Of a stretch of 64,000 nt of DNA, positions 34,441 through 46,650 are shown piece after piece. Position 1 is the stretch's first letter. Every line of letters starts with the position of its first letter. Position numbers and translations under genes: made by a program. Below the pieces are notes generated by a model. The model searched no databases. It worked only from the letters and a program-made list of their open reading frames with translations, and was not told where the DNA came from. Source of the DNA: Alligator mississippiensis (lineage: Eukaryota; Chordata; Crocodylia; Alligatoridae); NCBI RefSeq assembly GCF_030867095.1, contig NC_081826.1, positions 253,374,251-253,438,250 of the forward strand, given 5' to 3'.

Positions 34441-35185
34441 GAATACATCTACATACACACTTTACTGATAATTTGCTCCACAGTACAGCACCATCTACAC
34501 ATGCATCTTTATTAGAGCACAGTAAATTAATTAACTCCACTGTAAGATAGTAATGTCTGGGACAAGTACTGTCCTATGGTGGAGTCATTAAGGGCATCTG
34601 TATGCGAGTGTGGAGCTGCTCCAACATGCTGGAATTCCAGTGTGTCAGGCACACTCAATTAATTGAATCTGCTGAAGCATGGCAATTACCGCACTCCAGC
34701 AGCCTCCTGCATCTCATGTATCAGCGTCCCCATGCTTAAAATTGGCAGTGGGGGCACTTGAACTAAAGCTCATCAAATGAGCTTTAGTTCAAGCGCCCCT
34801 CCTGCCACTTTTAAGCGCACAAATGCTGATACATGAGACACAGCGGTGCTTTAATTACAGCAATTCTTGGAGCTGCTCTAGTTAAAGTGCTGCACCCTCC
34901 AGCTCCCAGAGCACATATAAAAGTGCCCTAATTGCACTGAAATGCACCTGCAGATGGTGACCAGGGCTGGCTGAGCCAAGAGGGTACTACAGTGCAGGGG
35001 GCTGCCTCCTGGCTAGCCCCACACTGTAGCACCAATGTGCCCCAGCTAATCCCTCCACCACCCAACACTGTGAAGTTCCTTGCCAGCATGTGTATATGTG
35101 CTGCCTGGGAGTGCTGACTCTGGTGTGAACTGCGCCAGAGTTTACTGAGCTGTGCTAATTGCATGTGTAAATGCATCCAGAATGT
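34441..35185. mobile_element. Palindromic MITE-like region
   Basis: Outer parts resemble the window's Harbinger-like ends (TACATCTACATACACAC near 34446, and the inverted GGATGCATTTACACATGC at the right, near 35180). GGGCATCTGTATGCGAG at 34591 may be a second, nested end. The centre is a long palindrome (34710-34840). No coding capacity is seen. Exact limits and the number of elements involved are uncertain. Confidence 0.4.
34710..34840. repeat. Long palindrome, 64-bp arms, 3-base loop
   Basis: The left arm 34710-34773 runs from CATCTCATGTATCAGCG to TTGAACTAAAGCTCAT. The right arm 34777-34840 is its inverse with scattered changes: ATGAGCTTTAGTTCAAG is perfect next to the loop, and CTGATACATGAGA is near-perfect at the base. 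Weaker inverted homology extends outward (GAGCTGCTCCA on the left, GGAGCTGCTC on the right). This is a strong hairpin and probably the core of a foldback MITE. Confidence 0.85.
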
Positions 35186-35462
35186 CCTCATTTTGAAGGC
35201 TGAACAAGTAGAAGAAAATCAGAACATTTTGAAATCCCTCAGAGGCCTGTCTTTGGGTCTAGTACTGTTCAGTATTTTCATTAATGGTTTGAAGGATGGA
35301 ATAAGTTCACAGTTAGCAAATCTGAAGATGATACCAAGATAGGTTGAGTAGTGGATACATTGGAGGATGGGATTATGATTCAAAATGACTGACACATTAG
35401 AAACATGGTTTGAAATGAATTAGATGAAATCCAGTAAGGACAAGTACAAAGTAGTGCATTTA

Positions 35463-35920
35463 GGATGTGTCTACACGTCGCTGTACAGCGATGTTGCTAT
35501 GGCACTGTACTTTAATACTTCCTTTTGAAAGTACTAAAGCACAGATTCACAGAAGTTTAGGGCTGGAAGGGACCTGGTGAGCTCATCAGGTCCAGCTGCC
35601 CTGCTCTAGGCAGGAAAGACTGCTGGGGTCAAATAACCCCAGCAAGGTGTGCATGCAGTCTCCTTTTGAAGATCTCTAGGGTAGGTGCCTGCACCACCCC
35701 CGCTGAGAGTCTATTCAAATATGGGTGGTTACTGCACCATGCACATAGTGAAATTTTGCTGCTATGTCACCTTAGCGGTGCACTATACCCAGGGAGTGTG
35801 CTGCTACAGCAACGTGGCTGGTGATCACATGTAGACACACAATTGCTATGTCACCATGGCATGCCGTACGGTGATGTAGCACATAGCTACATTTCCATAG
35901 GGCAATGTATAGATGTGTCC
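35463..35920. mobile_element. Harbinger-like MITE with TTA duplication, containing a CR1 piece
   Basis: Starts GGATGTGTCTACACGTCGC; the inverted right end is GGACACATCTATACATTGC, matching at 12 of 19 positions. A TTA duplication flanks it (35460-35462 and 35921-35923), the usual target of PIF/Harbinger elements. The CR1 on both sides joins up when the insert is removed, which confirms the limits. A reversed CR1 end (35541-35720) was later inserted inside, so the MITE itself was about 280 bp. Confidence 0.7.
35541..35720 (-). mobile_element. CR1 LINE 3' end (antisense), nested
   Basis: TTAGGGCTGGAAGGGACCTG, CATCAGGTCCAGCTGCCCTG and CTCCTTTTGAAGATCTCTAG are the reversed CR1 3' end, about 175 bp, 5' truncated. 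It lies inside the MITE at 35463-35920, itself inside an older CR1 of opposite orientation. Confidence 0.85.
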
Positions 35921-36644
35921 TTAGAGTGGAACAACTGACTGAACCAATATAAAATGGAAAGCAGCTGGTTAGGTTGCAGTACTGCTGAAAAGGACCCAGG
36001 TTTATAATGGACAGCAGCTTGAATATGAGTTAATAGTAAATATTGTTGAAAAAGAAAGCTAGAGCATACTGGGATGTATTAACAGAAGCATTGCATGGAA
36101 GTATTAACAACTGTTTTTTTCCAATATATTTAGCACTGGTGAGGCCTTACCTGGAGTAGTGTGTCTCATTTGGTGCACTTCAAGAAGATGTGGACAAACA
36201 GGAAGGATCCAGAGAAGAGCTGCAGAATTTATTAGAGATTTAGAAAAGACCTATGAATAAATGTTGGAAGAACTGGTACTGTTTAGTCTGGAAAAGAGAA
36301 GATTAAAGGAGATTAGACAACAGTTTTCAACAATATAGAAACGATTTTTATAAAGAGGAAGGTGATCAACTATTTTTGTGTCCAAAGAGGGCAGGACAAA
36401 AAGTAATGGAATTAAATTGCAATAAGGAAAGCTTTAGGTTGGACAGTTAGAACTTTTCTAACTATGAGGGTGGTTAAGTGGTGGAACAGATTACCTCAGA
36501 AAGTTGTGAGATATCCATAATTAGAAATATTTGAGATCACTGTAAACAAACATTTGTTTGGGATGGTTCAGGTGGGGATGTAGGAAGTTAAACCAGATGA
36601 TCTTTCCATCATGTTTTTCTCCAACTTTATCAAGTCATTTAAGT

Positions 36645-38035
36645 TGTTTTGTTCCGAATTTTTAAAATTTTATTAAGATAAGCCTTATCAACATTATAGA
36701 AAGTTAAAGCATAAAAGTCAAGTTTTCTCTTTAAAATACCAACAAGAATATTTTCACTAGTTCTGATAATGATTCAAATTTCTTCACACTCCTTCAATGG
36801 GCAAACTAAGGAAAACAAATCTGGGAATGTTTTGATGTCACAGTCTTAAAAGCATAAGAGGAAATAAAATGTCAAATTTGGGGTCAGGGAGGAATTTTAC
36901 CCTGCAGTCAGATTGGCATGGGCTGTAGAGGTTTTTGCCTCCTACAGTCCTTTTCCTAGGACCTTCTGAGCATACATTAACCCTTTTGTTGTAATGACAG
37001 GGCATTGGCTATGTCCTCATCTCCCCTGCTGTTATCTATGGGAGATTACAGAGTGGTGCTGGTGTTTCAGGCATTGTGCCTTGAGGGTTGGAAGTGATGA
37101 TTGGGTGATCCATTGTATAAACAATTAACCAGCAAACACAGAGAACTGCATGCAGTGGCCCAGGCATCCCTTCCACTCCTATACTTCTGTGTATAAAAGT
37201 ATACCTTGAATCCAGGCATATGCTCATTTATCTCTGGTGATACCAAAGCCCTTGTATCAGTCATAACTGAAAGTCATCCACCTCTTCATTCAGCTGGAGT
37301 GAAACATAGCAACTGCTTCAGAGAACTGAGAAAAAATGTAAAAAAACTGGCAAAGGAAGTAGGGAAAAAATGTTGCATCCAAGTTGAAACTCCAGGAAAA
37401 ATTTCAGGTAGGAAAAATGTAATTATCCAGGCTGGAATCTTGCCAGGATACTATTCATTTTGCAAACTTGACATTTCTCAAAATCAAATAACAGATGTTC
37501 TTGTGAACTTCTGTCAGGCATAAATTTTCTTAATTAACTCTATGAGTACTGCTTTGACTTTGTCTTCTTGGATATTTTTTTAATATACGTGAGCATCTTC
37601 AAGTATCAAACTGAAAGAGATAAAGGCTGAGGGCAAATGAATTTTCACATATACGTATAAGGGGGGGGATAGTTGTTTTCTGCTAACTCATAATAATTAC
37701 AAGTTAAAATTGACTCTGTTTTTTTAAACAAGGCAGGCAAAATAAGGAAAAATATCCTGTAGGGAATCATCCTACACTGACAGCATGATAAATTGTATGA
37801 TCTCATGGGTCTTTGCTACTTACCACTTCTCTGATGTGGAGAGCCATAAGGAAGAGGACGTCAGTGTGTGGAAATAAGACAGACACAGAAAATGCAACTA
37901 ATGCATTGTGCAAGACCAGGTGTACACCTCTGTCAAGAGTCAAAACTGGTTCCCCCACTCTCTGGCTTGACTTATGTAAGGTATGCCAAATTTACACAAA
38001 TACATATCATCGTTGCTGACCAGGGAATTTATAAT
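36645..38035. other. Non-coding sequence with a dispersed-repeat piece
   Basis: At 36880-36950, GGGGTCAGGGAGGAATTTTA, CAGTCAGATTGGCATGGG and GTTTTTGCCTCCTACAG resemble a dispersed sauropsid repeat of unknown name to me. A 105-codon frame at 37206-37523 is Lys-rich without a known domain. No gene is supported. Confidence 0.4.
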
Positions 38036-38038
38036 AGG

Positions 38039-38066
38039 TAACACACACACACACACACACACACAC
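38039..38066. repeat. (AC)n microsatellite
   Basis: About 13 uninterrupted AC units. Simple dinucleotide repeat, probably polymorphic. Confidence 0.95.
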
Positions 38067-38069
38067 CTG

Positions 38070-39550
38070 CTCCATATTCAGACTTCCTTTTACCACCCAC
38101 TTTTTAAAAGCCGTAACAATGAGAAGTAGGAAGACATAGATTTACTGGGCTGTGTTGGTTGCCAAAAAACAGGTTTTTTGGCACTGGGTGAATAGAATCA
38201 CATACATAATAGAATACTGGCATTATTAGACACAATTCAATATGGTTGCTTTGTTCCCAGTCACAGTGAGTACGTGTTTGAGTGAAAATGAAGTGTTGAG
38301 ACAAACACCAGCAATGGAATACTGCGTCTAGATATCATTATCATATCTTATAATATTAAGTAAATAATGGCTTCTCTTTTAACCATGAAAAAAATATCTA
38401 CAAATATGGACAGCACAGATGCTTTTACTCAGGTACATGGCCTGACTAACTATCTATATAAGAGTTATCATTGCAACATCCAAACACTTATCTAGCTACT
38501 TACACAAAATCAAAATCACTGCTGTCCATGGGTGCGTTATAGCTATGTAATTTCTGGCTAGTGAAGGTATCTTGAAAGTACATAGGCCCTGTCTTGTGAA
38601 GATTGTCAGTACTTCCTTCCCTTTAGAAGGGCTACTTGTCAATATCTTGAGAGGAAGCACTTGTTAGGCCTCATCTCAAAATCTACTTTATGCTGTCAGT
38701 AACCCCAGCCCAGCATTTATCATCTTTCCTTTTCAGGAAAAGATGAAGGAGACCAGATGCAAAGGGCTAGTCTGACAGTAACTAAGGCCCTTAGAGTTCA
38801 TTTAGTCTAGTCAGCTTTTTCCCAGGTTCCAGGGTGATGCAGCAATTTCAAGATTTATGTTAGTTGGTCATCTCCTACCTACGTGGGAAGATCCGGTGAT
38901 CCTTTTAGATTGATTAGTTCCCTTCTCTACTTTGATCATGAGTCTTGTCTCACAGGATGTTGAGGCTGTTACGTTAGTGTAAGTCCTAGAGTAACTGTCC
39001 GTTGGTTTCAAAGAAGAAATATTTCTAGAAAGGAGGAAACAGTGAGAGATCATTATGAAAATTCTGCAACTATGGTTCTCACTTCCCCTCTTTGTTCGAA
39101 AACATTTGAGATTTGCTGACTTGTAGAAAAGACTAAAACACTCATATTCCTGGGCTTTTTCAAAGCCATGTTTGTTGTGAGATACTAGCATGTAGTGGAT
39201 CTGTAATTGTTAAAAAGGCCATGTGTTTTTAATAGGCTACATAGCAAAGCACTTTCAGTGGTAATGTCTCATTTTAAAGCAAAAATATGTTTTTTTTTTC
39301 TTTTGGCCTATATTTTCATTTATACAACTGTTCAGAGCTTAAATAGGTCACTTGGTAAAATAATTAAGTTAATCAAATAACAGTCTTATTGCATCAGCCT
39401 AGGTTATTAGCTTGATTAGGTAAAGCACAGACACAGGAAAAAGCAATGAAGTCAGATCTTCTCTCTCACATATACCTAACAATAATTTGATAGACTGATA
39501 TAAAATTCTGTCCAATTCTCGTGTCTTCCCATCAAAAGTGATGTTGAAAA
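38070..39550. other. Non-coding AT-rich sequence
   Basis: No gene or bounded repeat recognised. A 107-codon antisense frame at 38868-39191 is Ser-rich and has no recognisable domain. Confidence 0.5.
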
Positions 39551-39558
39551 GCTATGAA

Positions 39559-39768
39559 AGGCAAGAATTTCTTAGGGTGATATTTTTTATTGGACTAACA
39601 TTCTTGTTCAAGTCACTTTCTTTTAAAACACACACATTTTTTTTTCAAAGGTGTGTGTCTTGTGGAGAAGAATGTCTTGCATTCAAAAGCTTGTCTAATT
39701 CTATACCAACTATGCAGTTGGTCCAATAAAAGATATCACCCTAAGAAAGCCTTGCCTCTCATACAATT
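39559..39768. mobile_element. Dispersed repeat with inverted ends (MITE-like)
   Basis: The left end AGGCAAGAATTTCTTAGGG, GATATTTTTTATTGGACTAA is inverted at the right end as TTGGTCCAATAAAAGATATC and ACCCTAAGAAAGCCTTGCCT, about 43 bases with few differences. Between the ends is CATTCAAAAGCTTGTCTAAT. This copy shows the terminal inverted repeats of the family best (others at 21812 and 30030). The flanks were not resolved into a clear target duplication. Confidence 0.65.
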
Positions 39769-39769
39769 C

Positions 39770-42700
39770 CTGGACCATCACAGCTCCAACATCACTCTAA
39801 AACTGTTGAAAAACTGGGGGAAAATCATATCTATGAGAATAACAGAATTGATGGCCTGGAAAACATGAATCACATTTCTCATGATCAGGCATGTTACCAA
39901 AAAGGAAGTTAAGAAGTGACCTGTTAACAAGTACAGAAACATGGAAGAAATTGCCAATAATAAATGCCTCATTAATCCAGCAGAAAATGGCATAACAAGA
40001 TTCAGTGGTTGAAAGCAGAAGGTGGGCAAATTCAGCTTAGAAATAAGGCAATGTATTTTAGCAGAGAGATAACTGACCTTTGAAATCACTTATGTGGAGA
40101 TGTGGCAAATTCTCCATCACTTGAAGTCTCTTAATCAAAATGGGATATGTTTCTAAAAGGTATGCTTTAGCTCAAAGAGAAGTAAACATCTTGATGCAGT
40201 AATTGAGAGTTTCTATGGTCTGTGTTTTTCAAGAGGTCATAATGGTCTTTTTTTGCCCATAAGGGCTATGGATCTATTAAACAATATGGCCTGGACACAG
40301 TCTTCACAAGAAAGCTGATCACAGCAGATAAATGGGGGTCTTCCTTAGAGTTGAAAATCATTTTGAGAAAACTTAGCCATCAGGGAACAAGTCTTCCTTA
40401 AAGTATCCAACCAGCCCCAAGGAGTTTGAAAGAAGAGTCTAAGGAAGAACAGAAGAAAAAAAGACCAGAATAAACCAAGGAGTAGTATAGCAATCGTAGG
40501 ACGTGAGAAACAAGAGAAAGAAAAGAAAAGGGAAAGAGGTTAAATTAATGGATACATTTGTAGCGGTGTTGTCAATCTGAATACTGGCAGACTTAAAATG
40601 GAAAAATCCATATCTCAAGGCTGGATGGTCACTTCTTTCCATATGTAAGTATATCAAAGGTAAAACGGTATGGCTACAACTGCATTTGATTGCTTTCTGT
40701 TACAGAAAAACACCATAGGCAATTAGCTGGAAAACATTAGAGATGAGTCTGGAACAGAAGCATGATGTCACTCTTCCAAGCAGAACATTTTGGGAACAGT
40801 TTGAACTTAAAGCAAATTTTAGTTGCATGCTGAGGGCCACCCTCTCCTTCGAGCTGAACAAGAATCCCAGTTCAAAGAATCCACAAAACTTTCAGAACTA
40901 TGTTGCAAAATATGGACCCCAACATAGACCTGTCCCTAAGGAAAAAATGTCCTGGGGAAAAAATAGGGGTTAGAGATAAATCTAAGAAAAGTGATTACAC
41001 ATTTAGACACGATGTAAAGAGCAATTTTTCTTTCTCTTTTCTTCTGTCTCTCTTCCCCAGTATAACCACTGTGCTATCCTAGCACCTTATAAGAAGATAA
41101 AATAGGCTCTTCATTATTGGGCTGGTAATAAACCTCAAGGTGGAAAGAGAGATTTGTGATGACCAGCAAAGATCAGTGAGATCTCCATCAAAGATAAATT
41201 GTCTGGTAGAAGTAGGTCTTTAACCAAATAGGAAAGTAAACTGTTCTGGAAACCACTGAGATACTTCAAAGTGGTCATGTAAGTCAGGAAAAGTTTATAG
41301 GAGGTGGTCCTTGCTAAGGATTTCAGTATACATTTTTACTGTATTTCACTAAATATAAAATCAAAAAATTAACCACAGAGTAAATTCTGTATATATAGAT
41401 CAGGATATAAACTAAAGACTGAAAATGCTCAGCCGTTTGTTTCTGTTTAAGCAATGTTAATGAATTAAAATATCCCTGATTGCTAAGGAGTCAGTGTTGG
41501 TTTATGGTTATCTTCAAATAGTACGTATGGCTAGCATTTATGTGAAATGCATCCCTCCCTTGTTGGTGGTAGCTGTCTGGGAATACAGCTGAAAACAAAG
41601 TGACTAAGATGCACACAACTTTGATAAGAAAAGTATGTTCAATTAGATAAGTGTCTAAGACAAATTATGAATGGTGTAATTGGAGATGCTGTAGTTGTGG
41701 GGGACTATAACTGTGCATGTAATGTGACTTAATGGATAGGAACAGTCTGGATACCTGGGTACTAGCCTTTGTTCTGCCTCACTATGAAGTAGTGGACACT
41801 TCACTTAGAGAACAAGCTTCTCTTAAAATCCTTGGTAACTTTTGCTTACAAACTAACAGGATATGTTAGGAACCACTCCCATGTGGTATTTCAGCAGTTC
41901 CATTTCCAGTCCTGGCAGGTATAAATAAATACAGAGGTGTAAAAAATGGAGAGCAAAGCTTCTGTCTTCCAAGTTACACATGACATATTGCACATACAAG
42001 TACAGTCTTGCACTGCCATGGACGTCTTCAGAATTTAGTGGGATTCCCTATGGTTGCAGAACATCCCCTGCACCGTTCTACAGATGAGAACACAACCTAA
42101 TGTAGTAAATAGCTGTCTAAACATTTTCACATCTCAGAAATGTTTGGTCTGAGTTGTGGAAGAAAGTTTGGATATATCTGAAGTCTTGCCTGTCAGCAGT
42201 CATGTGAATCTCCAGAGTTAACTCATCCACACCCTTTGAAGAACTATTATCTTTCTCATCACCTTTTATTGTTTTTCTCCCAAGAACTGAATGTCAGTAA
42301 TTCCCACAGCCATTAATTACCCAAACATTTGAGACACTGGAAACCTCACACAGTCAAGTCAGCCTGTTCTGCTTCATTCCATTAGCATTGATGGACAGGC
42401 ATTTCCTGATTACACAGAAGTGTGATAGTGGGTTGTACCTAGTCCCATTTTTTCCAAGAAAGTAATAATTGTTATTTCTTTTTATTTCATGGTTTAAAAT
42501 TACCTTTAACATAAATTAATTGGTGGGATGGGCTTTCATTTGGTCACAGTGCTAATTACACTTGAGAGAGAAATATTGCTCTGCAGAAGCATTGGTATAA
42601 AATACCAAAATAACAATAAAGGGTCATATTCTCAGGCCCTTATAATACTGTGTAAGACCCTTATTCTATAAACTAGCTAGACAACAGTCTGACTAGTCTG

Positions 42701-43660
42701 AGAATCAGACCTAGTCCCATTAGTTAGACTGCAATGGAAAGGAGCCAATCTGTCCATTGGAATGGGATGCAGAGCCAAATGGGAGGGTAAGGGGCTCATG
42801 CAAATGAGATCCCTCCTTCCCACACAACTCCTCAGGAAGCCTGTTCACTTATCTGTTTAAATGTGCCCTGTGAGAGGATATCTAGACCTAAGCCAACAGA
42901 AATGCTCTGCAGCTACTGCAGAATAAGAAGAGTGTAATGTGGGGTGGCAACTGGAGCAAAGAGGGACACACAAACACAACAGCCACTTCTGGTGCCACCT
43001 CAGCTTGAACCCAGGGCCACAGTCTATCCCATGGGTGATCGCCCAGGCTGATCCAAACTGCCCTGAAGCCTCCAGCAGGGCCTAATGCTCCATCTGCTCC
43101 CTATCACTGACATGGTTAGCTAGGTTCAGCTGAATTTCCACTTCCTTCCATGTAAACCCCTGCTCGAGAACAGGAAATGTCTCAGTAACAGGGCTCAACC
43201 TGACTAACATGGCTTTGCTCCTCAACTACGCACTCTCCTTGATCTCTCAGCTTCTTGACTCAGCCTGCTCTCAGACCCTTCTCTTGAATTGCCATCGTGG
43301 TCAGCATCTCGATCCCTGAGTGGCCCCAGACTTGGTCACCCATGTCCCAGTGTGACAGCCCCTGCTCCTGCTCCACTGTCACTCAGGAAGCAGACCCTAG
43401 AAGTTACATGTCTGGAGAGGAGCTGCTGAAATGGATTTAAAACAAAAAAGGGCTATTTTTGGACTTGAAGCTCTCATGAAAGAGCCAAGAATCTAACCAC
43501 ATGGAACTGTTAGTAGGATCAGTGCCTAGGGATACAGTTTTCCAAACAAATCCACACAGATCCATTTGAAAGACTGTGGTCTGAATCCTGGTTCTGTAAA
43601 AGCTATGCATGCAAGTAACTTTGCATATCTTTACTCCCACTGAATTGAATGGCACTACCT
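39770..43660. other. Non-coding sequence
   Basis: No gene is supported. A weak SINE-like head lies at 41717-41800. Between 42780 and 43420 the DNA is GC-richer, with no frame or element I can bound. The rest is AT-rich. Confidence 0.5.
41717..41815 (+). repeat. MIR-like SINE fragment
   Basis: ATGTGACTTAATGGATAGGA resembles the A-box part, and ACCTGGGTACTAGCCTTTGT followed by TCTGCCTCACTATG resembles the B-box and following MIR block. It is diverged and short, and there is no tRNA fold. Confidence 0.4.
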
Positions 43661-43663
43661 ATA

Positions 43664-43883
43664 CAGGCACTCCTCACTTAACGACCGAGTTCCATTCCTG
43701 CGACTAGGTCGTTAAGCGAATTGGTCGATAAGCGAGGAGCCGCCCCTTGATACTGCGTGCCTTGGCTTGAGACGCCGCGCTGCCGTTTCCACAATATGTT
43801 TCGTACGATACCGACTGCTCAGAGAGCTGGTCGTAAGTCCGCGCAGTCGTTAAACAGGTAGGTCGTTAAGTGAGGAGTACTTG
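43664..43883. mobile_element. Tigger/pogo-like MITE, 220 bp, TA duplication
   Basis: Starts CAGGCACTCCTCACTTAACG and the inverted right end is CAAGTACTCCTCACTTAACG, followed on both sides by ACC, so 21 of 23 terminal bases match. It is flanked by the TA target duplication of Tc1/mariner/pogo elements (43662-43663 and 43884-43885). Internal TCGTTAAGCGAATTGGTCGA and CGTAAGTCCGCGCAGTCGTT give further short stems. CpG content is much higher than in the neighbourhood, which suggests a young copy. It has no coding capacity and would need a transposase in trans. Confidence 0.85.
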
Positions 43884-43889
43884 TATACA

Positions 43890-45235
43890 AAACAGAAGGA
43901 AAGCAAACATGAAGGAGCATAAATCTGTAGTCTAGTAAGGAGGGCATTCCCCCAAATTGGGGGAGTCCTGTGTTCTGGTGTAGTCCCAAGATTATGGAAG
44001 AGCTTCTCCTGCAACCCTAAGTCAGATAACTAAGCTTCAAGGAAGAGGAGGAGGAGAAAAAGGAGGATTCTAATCTCATAGCTGCAACTGGAATTTGCTA
44101 ACCGCTTGTGGTAGGTGCCTCCTTGTTCTGCACCTAGGTTCTCTGCGTTGTTCTCAGAAGACACCTAAATATTCCCATTCTGTGGGTATGGATCCTGAGC
44201 ACCAACCCCTGTCAATTTGGATCATTATGCTGAGGCAAGGTGCATAAGCTATAATGCTTAAGTAGATCCACCTGCAAAGTCAATTTGTATCTTGTCCCTA
44301 GTGCCCAGAAAGAGATTCATTTACTTGAAGTTCAGGAACTTATTCTTCAACTTCTAGTAGTATTATGTCAAATAACCTCTAGTTTCCATACACAGAAGCT
44401 CTTAACAGACTACAAATATTTTTCAAACTATATTTTTATTATTTTGTTGTTACTACTACATTAATGCAGATGGACAGCAATAAAAAATATGTTTTTTGTG
44501 AATGAAGAATGACAGTCTAACAGTAACTAAAAAGACAAGCATGGATATTTTAGAAAGTAGGGGAAAGCCTAGACATATGACCCTGAAAAAAAAAAAAAAG
44601 GAATTGGCTTACATTTAAAAAATGTGATTTGGACAAAAGAAATAAAATGACTTACATATTTTGCACTCTTTATGTGAGAAGATTACAACCCAGAGCCTTC
44701 TAATGGTTTTACAAAAAAACTAATCAAATTATTTGCACAATTCTAATTGTGTTTGTAGCTTTATGGTGTTGGGATTTACAGTACAATAACTTTTTTATTT
44801 CTATAATGTGAGTAACTTTTATGAACTTACCTCACATCCACTTATATGCAAAGCTTCATGGAAAGGGCAAAACAGAGGGATTTCTTTTATATTGTGAGAG
44901 TCCCCAGTAGATTAAAGAATATAAGTGATTTATAAATAAAAGTGTATTTTGTTTATCCTTTGATTCCCAAAGAAAATTGCTGTGGCAAAGGCTTCTTGCA
45001 AGTATATGGCTTAACATATTCATAATTTCATATTGCTTTTAAACTACCTATAACATAAGGTCCTAGTCCTTAGCTATGAGTGAGCACCATGTGGACTGAA
45101 AACCATTGGGCAGGGAGGGGTGTAACTGGTGTACTACCTTTTAATACTCCTCACTGCTTCTTTATCTTTTGGTTAGCTGGACTGCTGATCAGGGCCAAAG
45201 ACAGCCTAGAACAGCCTCAGGGTTTGATTCAACTA
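43890..45235. other. Non-coding AT-rich sequence
   Basis: No gene. A poly-A run lies at 44586-44599. Nothing else can be bounded. Confidence 0.5.
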
Positions 45236-45237
45236 AA

Positions 45238-45552
45238 GGAGGAATCAGCAACTTTTTGCCACTGTAGGCTGAAGCTTGCGACCCAGTCCCCATTTATATG
45301 TTGCAAATCTCCATACACAGTCTGGAGTGCTCAAGGTACCTGCTCTCACCCTTGCTGCCAATCTTTGACTCCTTGGCAGCAAGGGTAAGTACAGGCATGA
45401 AAGAGCAGCAAGGAGGGGACGGGTGGCTCAACACAGCTGCATGCTGCCTGATCCCCCATGCTGCCCTGGGCCAGGTCAGACCTTCACAGGCCACATACAA
45501 ACCCTTTGTAGGCCGGATTCAGCCAATGGGCCATAGGTTGCCAGCTCAGGCT
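45238..45552. mobile_element. hAT/Charlie-like MITE, decayed
   Basis: The left end GGAATCAGCAACTTTTTGCC and the inverted right end TGAGCTGGCAACCTATGGCC are variants of the CAGGGGTCGGCAACCTNTGG terminus common in vertebrate hAT elements. GGCCACATACAAACCC and GTAGGCCGGATTCAGCCAAT near the right end also fit. No clean 8-bp duplication remains, so the copy is old. There is no transposase. Confidence 0.55.
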
Positions 45553-45554
45553 AC

Positions 45555-46648
45555 CCCATTCCCAATGTGCCTCAGCAAGATTCCCCTTCCCAGGCCAGGC
45601 CTTTGACAAACTTCTAGGCTAAGAACCTTGAGAATAAATAGAACCAGCTATGCCAGCAATAAACCATCTGTGTATCCATCTATGCCAAGGACAGGGGGGA
45701 CTTTGAAGAAATCTTTTAGAAGTCTAAATGAGCTAACTTAACATTGGTAGTTGCAAAAGCAATTAAACATACTGAAAAATTAGCCAAATGGAGAAAAATA
45801 ACATTTCTTGGCTGTAAATTATTTAGCACTCTTCTGGCATTTGAGATTTTAATCCCATTTTATCTTGCTATTCATGTTTGTCTTTTGTGGGGACTGTTTA
45901 GTCCCTCTTCTCTTATAAAATTAATGTTGACAAATGCACGGTTAATTTACACATATTAAAAACAGTTTTCTGCATAAAAGTGATTCTGATCATTACAAAC
46001 ATAAAGCTGATCGTTAAAAACATATTTCAAAAGGCTCAGCAACTTTGCAGAGAAACATATTGCTTGTGCAGCATTGAATGGCAAGATATATGTTTTTAAT
46101 TATTGTTATTTTATTAACAGACAAGCACCAGCTTATTAAATCTAAATTGAATCTATATTGAGGAACACTAATTCAAACCATTTCCGGTGGCAGAAATCAA
46201 ACAAACTAAGGTGTATAATAAAGTCCTTATGAACAATCGAGGCAGCTTGTAAAAAAAGTACATTCAGCTTTTGAACAGCCCAACATGGAACAACTTCACC
46301 ATCTCAGTATGGTGCAAGGTCCTCAGGTGGTGACTGTCATCTATGCTAAATAACACAAGTCTCTTCTCTTACAGTACTTTTGTAACCACATTAACTTCAA
46401 TGAAGCCAGTACCAATATGAAAAAAGAATCAGATGTAAAGGTCCAAACCACCTGGCCAAGACAGCCACCCTTTATTTCATCTAGATCTACAAAAATTCCC
46501 AAATACCAGCTTCCAGAACGCATTTTAAGAGCAGGGGAAGGGATCCTCACTTAGGACACTGTCCTAAATTCCTCCCATGTCTTTGGTATACAAATAGTCA
46601 TGTAACTTTGAGGACTGATTCTCAGTGGCATCAGTTCTACAAACTCAT
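45555..46648. other. Non-coding AT-rich sequence
   Basis: No gene or bounded repeat recognised. The frame at 45744-45959 is hydrophobic by AT-rich composition only. Confidence 0.5.
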
Positions 46649-46650
46649 GT

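Larger units (their letters stand above)
35235..36640 (+). mobile_element. Old CR1 LINE, split by a MITE
   Basis: Before the split: TGTCTTTGGGTCTAGTACTG, TTCAGTATTTTCATTAATGG and AATCTGAAGATGATACCAAG, the equivalent of the CR1 'GSVLGP...FNIFIND...FADDT' region. After it: TTTAGCACTGGTGAGGCCTT, GGATCCAGAGAAGAGCTGC, GTTTAGTCTGGAAAAGAGAA and AACCAGATGATCTTTCC. Many substitutions and small gaps make all frames broken. It is older than the MITE at 35463-35920 that interrupts it. Confidence 0.85.

Noticed and set aside
37206-37523. 105-codon frame with Lys/Val-rich middle
   Set aside because: No family recognised, no convincing splice sites, and a dispersed repeat lies just upstream. Not enough to call a gene.
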